Shown one piece after another: positions 9,691 to 18,872 of a stretch of DNA of 64,000 nt; position 1 is the stretch's first letter; each line of letters starts with the position of its first letter. Below the pieces are notes generated by a model. The model made no database searches. It saw only the letters and a list, made by a program, of their open reading frames with translations, and had not been told where the DNA came from. Both the position numbers and the translations under genes were made by a program. Where the stretch lies: assembly GCA_026003255.1 (NCBI GenBank), contig BPGX01000006.1, positions 62,001 through 126,000 of the forward strand, written 5' to 3'. Source of the stretch: Bacteroidia bacterium (GTDB taxonomy: Bacteria; Bacteroidota; Bacteroidia; B-17B0; Aurantibacillaceae).

Positions 9691-10896
9691 TTATTTTACA
9701 ATAGTTAAATTCCCATTTTGTTTTATTACTTCGCCATTTGTCAATCTAGCCGTTAATTTATATATATAAACTCCGGTATTTAGTGTATTTCCTCTAAATG
9801 TACCATCCCAACAAGCAGTTTTATCTTCAGTTTCAAAAACTTTTTCACCCCATCTGTTATATACTGCCCAATATACACTTTCTATACAATTTCCAAAAAC
9901 ACATTGTTCATCATTTAAGCCATCTCCGTTAGGTGAAAATATTGTAGGGAAAAAAACGTCTCCACAAATAATATCTGTAACTGTTAACGCAAATGCCGGA
10001 TTTGTAAAATCATCCCATGCATCAACCTTCAAAGCATTTAAACCATTTTCAGGGGCATTTGTTTTTGCATCTAAGCTTTCCCATTGTGGTATATTTTGCC
10101 AGTGAGCCACATCGTTTACTGCTCCATCTTCAACAGGATCATAGTAAAAAATTAAATCAGCACTTTGACTTCCTTGGGTTCTATTAATTAAATGGTAGTA
10201 ATTTGGATTTACTTGCGATATCTTGGTTTCTTTTACTGAAATATCATATCCTTCGCTTGTAGCGTTAACATTGGCCATTCTTACTGAATAAGTTACATTA
10301 GAATTTAGTGTTGGCATTATTTTAATTGGTCGGTATCTTAAAACGCCATCACTTGAACCAACCGGAAACAAATATGGAAGACCTAATGTCATATCTCTTG
10401 ATAATGCTCCGTTCCCCAAGCTGCTAACAAAGCCGGTGGTTCTTTGTATGGCATTTAAGGTAGGGTTTTTTATATATAAAACATTGGTATTAGTTGCTAA
10501 CTCTAAGTCGTTTAAATTTAACTGATGTTTTACTATTGCATCAATATTATTTAATGATTTTATCCCTGTACCTGTTAAAGTTAAAGTATAAAACTCTGTT
10601 ACATCCGAACCCTGAATAGATTGATTTGCACCTGCTAAAATTATCTCACCATTGCTTGTGTTTGTAAAGGCTGTATTTCCTGCGTTGTTTGTCCAATTTT
10701 CAGTAAGATAAATTTGACCGTAATTATCAAAAATACCATTATTTGAGTTTGTAATCCCTCCGTTTACAAATACAATTTCATTGTTTACAAAAACAGTATC
10801 GCCATTATTAAATAACTCTGTTGTTTGTGCAATTAATTTAGCAGCAGATATTGCATAAAGCATTAATAATAATATTTTTTGCATATGCTGTTTCAT
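9691..10896 (-). CDS. T9SS type B (CHU_C) sorting-domain surface protein
   Basis: 401 residues with a signal peptide ending 'AKLIAQ'. The N-terminal two thirds consist of beta-rich, Asn-rich sequence ('NNGDTVFVNNEIVFVNGG', 'NWTNNAGN') resembling beta-helix repeats with no known catalytic motif. The C-terminal ~85 residues are a clear gliding motility-associated domain: 'FSPNGDGLND', 'VYNRWGEKVFE', 'CWDGTFRG', 'GVYIYKLTARL'. This domain targets proteins to the type IX secretion system and, for type B proteins, to the cell surface. It is the third gene of the operon, with gaps of 15-16 bp on either side. It may be the exported partner that holds the collagen-like proteins, which lack a sorting domain themselves; that is inference. 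Confidence 0.88.
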   Translation of the reverse strand: MKQHMQKILLLMLYAISAAKLIAQTTELFNNGDTVFVNNEIVFVNGGITNSNNGIFDNYGQIYLTENWTNNAGNTAFTNTSNGEIILAGANQSIQGSDVTEFYTLTLTGTGIKSLNNIDAIVKHQLNLNDLELATNTNVLYIKNPTLNAIQRTTGFVSSLGNGALSRDMTLGLPYLFPVGSSDGVLRYRPIKIMPTLNSNVTYSVRMANVNATSEGYDISVKETKISQVNPNYYHLINRTQGSQSADLIFYYDPVEDGAVNDVAHWQNIPQWESLDAKTNAPENGLNALKVDAWDDFTNPAFALTVTDIICGDVFFPTIFSPNGDGLNDEQCVFGNCIESVYWAVYNRWGEKVFETEDKTACWDGTFRGNTLNTGVYIYKLTARLTNGEVIKQNGNLTIVK

Positions 10897-10911
10897 TGTT
10901 TAAACATTGTT

Positions 10912-12202
10912 TTAATTAACTCTTCTCCAGAAAATAACCGCTACATTGGTTGGTCTGGTTTCATTTGCGCTATTGCCATTATTATTGTTAATGGTAACTG
11001 TTCCTGTATGATTGTGATCTGGTATGGAATGTGTATGATTACCATCTGCACTAATGGAATGGTTATGGTTTAACTCAACATCCAATCTTCCTAAAAAATT
11101 TCCGGTAGTAAGATTTGAATTCCATGGACAATTTAATGATGGGCTACTTGTACTTCCTGAAGAAGATATATTAGACGAGCCTGTATTATCATCATAAGGG
11201 ACATATTTGGGGCTACCACAACCGGTTCCAATATCATTATATCCTCCTGTATAACCTCCATGATTATGAGAGCCGGCGGGATTGGTTGATAAACCTGTTA
11301 TGTTATTAATTGTAATTGTTCCTGTATGTTGATGGGTTTGTATTGCATGCTGCTGAACAGTTCCGGTTAAAGCAGCGGCTTGAGCTACATTTGCATCTCC
11401 TCCTCTTGCTCTAATAAATTCGCCATTTTGTATATCCGTTGCTATCCATTGTGTACATGGATAAATTGTATTAGGGTCAGCTGCATTAAACCACTGTATG
11501 TAAGTTGCCCCGATTGGTGGTGTATTTACATTTTGCCAGCAAGTTCCGTTAAACACTTCCACAACACCCAATGTAGTGTTAAATCGGATTGAACCAATTG
11601 GAGCGCTAGCGGGTTGTTGTGCAGTAGTACCAGTTGGTATTGCAATCGCATCTGTCGCATTAATCTGAACGGAAACAGCTGGAGTAGTTGTATTTACTCC
11701 AATATTATTTCCACTTTGAAAAACAACTGAATTACACAAAGTATTTGGATTTGTAAATACAGGCAAGTACCCTGCTGCTGCTGTAGCACAATATCCTCCG
11801 GGGCCGGTTGGGCCTGTTACACCTGTACTACCCGTTATGCCTGTTGGACCTTGAATACCTGTTGCTCCTGTGGCTCCCGTTACTCCGGCAGGGCCTTGTG
11901 CACCCGTTGGACCGGTTGGACCAACCTGTGCAGCGCATAGCGAAGACCATGTTACACCATCATAGAAAAAGAAACAATTTACATTAGTATCAAACACTAA
12001 TAAGCCCGTAGCAGGATTTACAATGGCTGTTCTTTGTGCAGTTGTTAATCTGGGAATTAAAACCCCTTTATCATTTGCACTTATATCCAGCTTTGCTGAC
12101 GCATTTGGAGTAGTTGTTCCAATACCTACATTTTTGTTGTGCTAACAAAACATTTGTAAACAACAAAAGCTTAAGCAATAAATAAATTCTTTTTTCTTTC
12201 AT
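10912..12202 (-). CDS. Collagen-like protein with phage tail-collar-like C-terminus (one frameshift)
   Basis: The start at 12202 gives a signal peptide ([23 protein letters not shown]). The frame then breaks at about 12133, where a run of five A (minus strand) should be four: deleting one restores '[19 protein letters not shown]'. From 11997 onward the frame is open. It carries the head module, a short Gly-X-Y tract ('[13 protein letters not shown]', '[10 protein letters not shown]') and a second head-like segment. It ends in about 190 residues resembling phage tail collar and short tail fibre tips: 'YIQWF', many His-x-His pairs ('HQHTG', 'NHNHS', 'DHNHTG') and the terminal '[11 protein letters not shown]'. 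In phage tips such His pairs bind metal ions in a trimer. It starts 2 bp after the stop of the upstream adhesin gene. One homopolymer lesion suggests a consensus error rather than a pseudogene. Confidence 0.85.
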
Positions 12203-12204
12203 AA

Positions 12205-15200
12205 TTATCTGATTAAATTAAAGTGTCCTCTGCGTTCGTGTTTTCTGTTTCTAAAATCTATAAAGTTGCATTTAAAAACATACGTATCCGGATTAGCCGG
12301 AAGGCCATTAAATGTGCCGTCCCAACCCTCATAAGGAGTTTCTGATTCAAAAACTAATTCGCCCCAGCGATTAAAAATCAATAAGCGATATTCTTTTACA
12401 CCAAATCCTTTAGGTGCAAAAATTTCATTTACAGTATTCCCATCTGGTGTAAATGCATTGGGAAAATACAAAGCAAAATCCGGCAATACTTTTACAATAA
12501 TTTCAGTAGTATCGACACAGCCATATGAATTAAGTGCAATCAATTGAAAAGCGTATTCACCTGAATCTACAATGGCAAATTTCAGATTCTCACTTTCAGA
12601 AATTAAATCATCTGCAATAAACCATTTATAAGTATCTGCAAAAAGTGATTCATTATAAATTAAAATTTCAGGATCATATTGTTCATATACGCCTTTAGAT
12701 GGAACTCCTTTTGCTATAGGAGTGGGGAAAACATGAATCATATTACTTACTACTGTATCTATTACACACATATTAGAAGTAGTTACTTTTAATGCAACAT
12801 TATACCAGCCACTGTCTGATAACAGATAATTCGGCTCAAATAAAAACGATGTTTGAGAAGCAATTGTCCATTCCCAATTGTTAACAACAGCTCCATTCAT
12901 GGAAGAAAAATTATTGATTTTTACATCCAGTGGAGCACATCCACTTGATGGTTGAACATTGAAATTTAAAATAGGTAATGGATGATGCATTGCAATGGTA
13001 TTACTGTTATTTACACATCCGTTAGCATCTTGAACGATCAACGAATAAATTCCCGGATTTGAAATAGTAATAGAAGGTGTAATAGCTCCGTTACTCCACA
13101 AATAACTTTGAAAACCTCTTGTTGCATTTACCGATATACTTTCTCCGGGACAAAAACTTACACTTGAAGGATTACCGGGATTAGGTAATGAATGAACGGT
13201 TACAAATATGGTATCTCTTGCCTGACAGCCATTTGCATCAGTAACAATTACATGATACATATTACTTTGTGTTACCTGAAAAAACTGTGAAGTACTTCCA
13301 TCTTGCCATTGGTAACTTGCATATCCTGATCCTGCATCTAAGGTTATTTGTTCTCCAAAACAAAATGCTGTATCGTTTCCTAAATTAACAGGAACTGCAG
13401 TATTAACGGTTACTAAAACACTATCAGTTATTAAACAGTTAAAAGAATCGGTAACGACCACATAAAACATAGTGGTTGTAAGTGGCTGAACTGTTTGCGA
13501 AGATTGGGTTGATAAATTACTCCATAAATAGTTTAATGTTCCTGAACCTCCACCTGCAGTTGCATTAAGCGTAGATGATTGTCCCAAACAAATTGATGTA
13601 GGTGTAGCAGAAACATTTAAAGTTAAAGCTGGCGGTTGAATAAGCACCACTGTTATAGTTTGCGAACAGTTATTAATATCAGTTACGGTTATATCGTAGC
13701 TGCCATCAGCCAATCCTGTTGCAGAAGCTGTTGTTGAAACATTAGGATTCCATGTATATGTATAGGTTCCAGTCCCTCCGTTTGCTAAGACGGATATTGT
13801 TCCATTGCTTGCACCAAAACACGTTGGATTGCTTTTATTATCTAATACTAAGGTTAATGGAGCAGGCTCTGTAATAGTTACAGTTGATGTTTGAACACAG
13901 TTATTTGAATCCGTAACTGTTACAATATAATTTCCCTGTGTTAAGTTATTGGCAGTTGCCGTTGTTTGAACTGGTGTAGTATTCCACGAATAGGAATAAG
14001 GAGGTGTTCCTCCTGTAGCAGAAACGGTTGCCTCTCCATTGCTTCCGCCATTACAAGTTACATTTAACTGATTGGTACTTAATTGTAACGCAGCAGGTTG
14101 TGTAATTGTAACAGTAGCTGTTTGTGTACAGTTATTAGAATCTGTTACAGTTACCGTATATGTTCCGGCAATCAAATTATTGGCTGTTTGGGTTGTTTGA
14201 ACCGGTGTTGTATTCCATGAATAAGTATAGGGAGGAGTTCCTCCGGTGGCATTAGCGGTTGCTGTTCCATTATTTCCTCCATTACAACTTACATTGGTTT
14301 GTGTAGTTGTAACTTGAAGCGCTGTTGGTTGAGTTATGGTATAAGGTATAGTATCAATACAAGACAGGCAACGCTTAAATGAAATATCATCTAATCCAAA
14401 ATCATTTCCGCTTAAAGTTGTATTTTGATTAACAATACAAATAGTAGCCGAAGTATTAGCCCCCGAAAACCATGTGGTAAAAAAACTGCGACCAAACACC
14501 TGTTGTTGCTGGAGCATTAAAAGGAGCACCAAGAGGATTACCATTTATTGAAAATTGTAAAATGGCAGGTGAAGTAGTATGTAAAGATGCCGCCCATGTT
14601 GAAAAGGTATAATACGAATTAGGAACAACCGGAATGGTTTGACACCAAACATTTGTATTTGGCGTTCCTCCCCCGTTAACATTTAAAAAGTTTCCTCCTC
14701 CTCCATTTCCGGTTCCTACAAATGCTCCATGATGTAAAGCCGCATTAAAAGAAACCAAATATTGCCCAGCGTCTAATACAGTTGCCCCTGCATTACAGGT
14801 AGTGCAATGGGTATAATCGCTGGTAAATCCAGTTGCTCCATTTTCAAATGTTCCATTTGTTACAAGTTCAGGGCCTGCCTGACGACAACTGTCAGATACA
14901 ATTACCGAATAATTTCCCGGAGAAAGATTATTTATCGATGTTGCAACACTGTTTTGCGGAATCCATAATTGATTATAGGGAGCTCCATCTCCCCCGCTTG
15001 GAGCAACACTTGCAGTTCCATTATTTCCTCCATTGCAAGAAACATTGGTAGTTGTTAAATTGGCATTTAATACCGCTGGGTCAACGATTGAAACGTTATT
15101 TGTTACCACGCAATTATTGTTGTTTTGTGGTCGGGTAAAAACGGTATAGTTACCAGCCGATAAATTGGAGAAAACGGGATTTGTGGTATAATTAACACCG

Positions 15201-15995
15201 TCTAAAGAATATTCATAAGGAGTATATAGACCACTAGCTGCAACATTTATCAATCCATTTGCTTCTCCTGCACAAACAGGATTAGATGATGTAACAGATG
15301 CATGTAATGCTGATGGATACGGATAAGGAATCTGCTGAAATTGAGGAGATCCAACAGGTGTTCCATTAAATGCTGCGTTACCCTGTAAATTGGTATAATT
15401 GCCATTAAATTTCCAGTAACCTAATAATCCGGTTTGTAAGGTTGGTGTTGGCAAATCCAGCATGTTTGCTGCTATTTGAGCCTGTGTTCTGGCAACATTC
15501 CAAATTCTTACTTCATCAATATATCCGGTAAATTGTTCACACTGACAACTTGATTGATTTCCAATTGCAGTTATTAAATTATTTTGAACCATATTACCAG
15601 TCCATGCCATCTGACCGGTTAAACAACCATTTACATAATACCTTAAAAACTGACCATCATAAGTAGCAGCAACATGATACGTTCTGTTAGGAACTAATGT
15701 AACACCTGCGGCAGCAACACCACCAAAATTTGCAAAACCACTGGTAGTAGTAATTTCAAAGCTTCCTATGCGCAAAAGATAATTTACATTGCTTGGATCG
15801 GTATGTTTTGAAACAATATTTACAGAAGCTCCGGTATAATGGATTAAGGCCTCTACTGTTAGTTGATCTCCAGGAACATCTAAATCGCCAACTGCAACCC
15901 AATTAGTAGCCCCCGGCATAAACAATGAGCCTTGAGCTAAAATAATTGATGGGAGAAATAAACAGCAGGATTATATATAAAAAAAGCTTTTTCAC
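12205..15995 (-). CDS. Giant surface adhesin: LamG domain, SprB repeats, CHU_C sorting domain (two frameshifts)
   Basis: A protein of about 1260 residues read across two homopolymer lesions. A GTG at 15995 opens a signal peptide (VKKLFLYIILLFIS...); a surplus base in the GGG at 15951-15953 shifts the frame before 'IILAQGSLFMPG'. The second lesion is in the seven-A run at 14479-14485; six would give 'VWSQFFTTWFSGANTS'. Domains in order: concanavalin A-like/LamG ('VEALIHYTGASVNIVSKH', 'YIDEVRIWNVARTQAQIA'), two SprB-type segments, a jellyroll-like insert, and at least three SprB repeats of about 78 residues ('VSCNGGNNGTA', 'GGTPPYTYSWN', 'VTVTDSNNC'). PKD/Ig-like modules follow, then a type B C-terminus ('FTPDGNTVNEIFAP', 'IFNRWGELVFE', 'GWDGTFNG'). 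SprB repeats are known from gliding adhesins of Flavobacterium. First gene of the operon. Confidence 0.87.
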
Positions 15996-16096
15996 CTTTA
16001 AATTGTATTTCTTTACTTATCAAAAATAGCAATTTATCGATTATAAAAACCACTTCATCTTTTTATTAAAAAAATTGAGGGGGCGGCACCTCATCA

Positions 16097-17644
16097 CTAA
16101 AACTGGAAATACACAAAAGGCTGCATTTCAGCAGATACCGACTGATAAATAAGAAACACTGTAAATACAGCTACAATAGCCTGAACAACGTAGGGAGATG
16201 ATGCAAAACGAATAATCAATCCTTCTTTCCAATCTTCAGGTAGCCAATGTGTGATAAAGCCAATGGCAACAACAATAAAAATTTTGTAATACGAAAGCAC
16301 TACATCTGTAACAATGCTTACGTCAAAGGCTCTGGTAATCTGTACGATCATTGACCATGCACCTTCAAGACTTTCAGATCGGAAAAAAATGCGTGTAAAA
16401 GAAATAAATAAAAAAGTAAAAAGTACTTTCCAAACTTGAATTGCAACAGAATTGTTTTTTTCATATGGGCTAATACGCTTCCAGTTTTTATACACTAGTA
16501 ATGCCAGGCCATTTAACCCACCCCAAATTACAAACAACCAACTTGCACCATGCCATAAACCGCCAAGCAACATGGTTATCATTAAATTGATATTTGTTCT
16601 GAATACACCATGTTTATTACCTCCTATTGGAATGTATAAATAATCTTTTAACCAATTGGAAAGCGTCATATGCCATCGTTTCCAGAATTCCGCAACATTT
16701 TTTGCCTTATAAGGCGAATTAAAATTTTTGGGTAATCTAAAGCCCATATATAAAGCCAGGCCTATAGCAATATCTGTATAGCCGGAAAAATCGCAATAAA
16801 TTTGAATAGAGTATGAAATAATGGCAAATAAATTTTCGAAACCGCTATAACTTTCAGGTGCAGCAAAAATTCGGTCAATAAAATTAACAGCAATATAATC
16901 TGCGATAAACAATTTTTTAAACAAGCCTTTTAAAATCATATAGGTTGCCGTACCGAACTCAAGACGGGTTAAACGAAATGGTTGATATAATTGTGGAATA
17001 AACTCAGATGCGCGAACAATTGGACCTGCAACCAATTGCGGGAAAAAGGAAAGAAAAAAACCAAAATCTAAAATATTGTTACAGGGTTTTACATCGTTTC
17101 GATAAATATCTACAATGTAGCTAATAGCTTGAAATGTAAAAAACGAAATTCCTACCGGTAGTATAATTTTATCAATGGAAAATGCCGTATTGAAAAAACT
17201 ATTTGACCACAATAAAAGGTGATTAATAACTACATAATCCGTATTGAATATTTTGTTGAATGAATCGGTAAAAAAATAGGCGTATTTAAAGTAGCCAAGA
17301 ATAAACAGATTGATAAAAACTGCAACACCAACAAGCCATTTGCGTATTACTTTTGAAGTATTATCATACAAAATAGCGCCAATGGCAAAATTTGCCATAA
17401 TCGAAAAAATCAAAAGAATAAAATAAAATCCGCTGGCTTTATAGTAAAAGAAAACACTGATAAAAAATAAATAGGTATTACGCAATAAAAAACGATTGTG
17501 CAATAATGAAAATCCTGCATATACAAAAAAGAAAAATATCCAAAATGCCCCTCTTGTAAATATAATAGGAGCCTTTGGATTAAAATCCAAAAATTCAATC
17601 ATGGCATTTATCCATTCGTTATTTTGTAGTAGTTCGCTCCACAT
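16097..17644 (-). CDS. MBOAT family O-acyltransferase (AlgI/PatA-like)
   Basis: 515-residue polytopic inner-membrane protein of the membrane-bound O-acyltransferase family. It moves acyl groups, usually acetyl, across the membrane for transfer onto exported polysaccharides. Signature regions are clear: 'SFFPQLVAGPIVR' (about 199-211), 'CDFSGYTDIAIG' (about 284-295), 'NVAEFWKRWHMTLSNWL' with His325, and 'LGGLWHGASW' with the conserved His365. Length is normal for AlgI-like proteins. It overlaps the upstream SGNH gene by 26 bp and forms a three-gene unit with two SGNH hydrolases, the usual periplasmic partners of such enzymes. The acyl acceptor is unknown. Stop is preceded by a G-rich stretch. 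Confidence 0.93.
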   Translation of the reverse strand: MWSELLQNNEWINAMIEFLDFNPKAPIIFTRGAFWIFFFFVYAGFSLLHNRFLLRNTYLFFISVFFYYKASGFYFILLIFSIMANFAIGAILYDNTSKVIRKWLVGVAVFINLFILGYFKYAYFFTDSFNKIFNTDYVVINHLLLWSNSFFNTAFSIDKIILPVGISFFTFQAISYIVDIYRNDVKPCNNILDFGFFLSFFPQLVAGPIVRASEFIPQLYQPFRLTRLEFGTATYMILKGLFKKLFIADYIAVNFIDRIFAAPESYSGFENLFAIISYSIQIYCDFSGYTDIAIGLALYMGFRLPKNFNSPYKAKNVAEFWKRWHMTLSNWLKDYLYIPIGGNKHGVFRTNINLMITMLLGGLWHGASWLFVIWGGLNGLALLVYKNWKRISPYEKNNSVAIQVWKVLFTFLFISFTRIFFRSESLEGAWSMIVQITRAFDVSIVTDVVLSYYKIFIVVAIGFITHWLPEDWKEGLIIRFASSPYVVQAIVAVFTVFLIYQSVSAEMQPFVYFQF

Positions 17645-18872
17645 AATTTTTGTACGAATTCATAAATGCTTTGTAAAACAAATCACCTTTTATCCAGTAT
17701 CCTTCACGATTAAAATGTACTAAATCTCTTTTCATAATACCATTTCTATACCAAGTATAAGCGGATTTTGGCCCGCCCATTATGCGGTAAAAATTCCAGT
17801 AAACAGCATCGTGTTTTGTACATAAATCTTTTATTACCTGCTCCGCTGTTGAAAGATTTTTATTCTCCGAATTTTTACGCACATAGCTATTATTAGGCAC
17901 TGTAATAATAATTGCAACATTGGGATTAACGCGCTTTATTGTTTGAATAAGTGTATCATAAGAATTATAATAATTTTCGGCAGTAAAAGAACTATCATGT
18001 GTATCATTTGTGCCAAGTGATAAAATAGCCAAATCAGGGTTTAAAAATTTTAATTGATGTTCCAACATCGAACATCTGTTAAAAGAACTCGTTTTGGCTC
18101 CATTTACACCCATAGCATGATAACGAATACCGGGGCGATTATTCTCTAACAACATTCCATATATTTCAAAAGGAATAGAATCAAGTGTATCTTTTTGTAT
18201 TGAAAAAGAAAAAGAATCAATAGGGACTGTAAACGTAAACTCAACAAATCCTCCTAAAGAATCTATTCTAGCTGATTGAACAGTCTGCGGATAGTCTAGT
18301 TTTAACTGATGTGTTGTACAATGCAAATTGTAAAAAATCCTTAAATTTTCAATATATAGCTTTTCGAATTTATTGGCAGAACTTACACTTATACTTGCTA
18401 CACTATCAGTAGTAGAAGCATTAATACCTGTTACACCCCAGTTACATTCGTTTTTTGTAAGGGCATTTCTACAACCTATCCAGTTGCCTGTTTGATTAAT
18501 TGTATAGTTTACAGGATTGTTTGTTTTAGCTGTTTTATAAGGGAAAATCATGCCTCTGGCACCTTTAATTCCTGCAGTATCGTTTTGTAAATGATAACGT
18601 ATATAATCGGTATAAATATCTGCCTGAATATGAGAACCTCCAAAATGTACAATAGATAGTTTTGATTTTTTTTGTTTGAACAAGGAATCTGTTTTTGCCA
18701 AAAACTTTTGAAAACTTTCAGAACTATCTGCGCGTTCCAACACATTTAATTCATATTGAATAAAAGGATATTGCTTTATCTGCACAGAATCATATACTGT
18801 TTGCGCACTAATACTATGCACATAAAATATTACTCCAATTATATTAGCTATTACACTTCTCTTACTGAACAT
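17619..18872 (-). CDS. SGNH/GDSL-family hydrolase or acyltransferase, exported (copy 1)
   Basis: 417 residues with signal peptide (residues 1-23, ending 'SISAQ'). The SGNH fold blocks are visible: block I 'HFGGSHIQAD' (Ser80 in place of the usual GDSL Ser, followed by His), block III 'LGTNDTHD' (Gly287-Asn289) and block V 'DLVHFNREGY' with Asp383 and His386. A beta-sandwich-like insert sits between blocks I and III. The gene overlaps both the upstream SGNH gene (11 bp) and the MBOAT gene (26 bp), so translation is probably coupled. By analogy with alginate acetylation systems it should transfer or remove acyl groups in the periplasm; the substrate is not known. Confidence 0.85.
   Translation of the reverse strand: MFSKRSVIANIIGVIFYVHSISAQTVYDSVQIKQYPFIQYELNVLERADSSESFQKFLAKTDSLFKQKKSKLSIVHFGGSHIQADIYTDYIRYHLQNDTAGIKGARGMIFPYKTAKTNNPVNYTINQTGNWIGCRNALTKNECNWGVTGINASTTDSVASISVSSANKFEKLYIENLRIFYNLHCTTHQLKLDYPQTVQSARIDSLGGFVEFTFTVPIDSFSFSIQKDTLDSIPFEIYGMLLENNRPGIRYHAMGVNGAKTSSFNRCSMLEHQLKFLNPDLAILSLGTNDTHDSSFTAENYYNSYDTLIQTIKRVNPNVAIIITVPNNSYVRKNSENKNLSTAEQVIKDLCTKHDAVYWNFYRIMGGPKSAYTWYRNGIMKRDLVHFNREGYWIKGDLFYKAFMNSYKNYVERTTTK

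Noticed and set aside
5720..12202. Prophage, suggested by tail-fibre, tail-collar and S74 features
   Set aside because: All proteins have signal peptides, two neighbours carry T9SS sorting domains, and there are no capsid, terminase, integrase or lysis genes.
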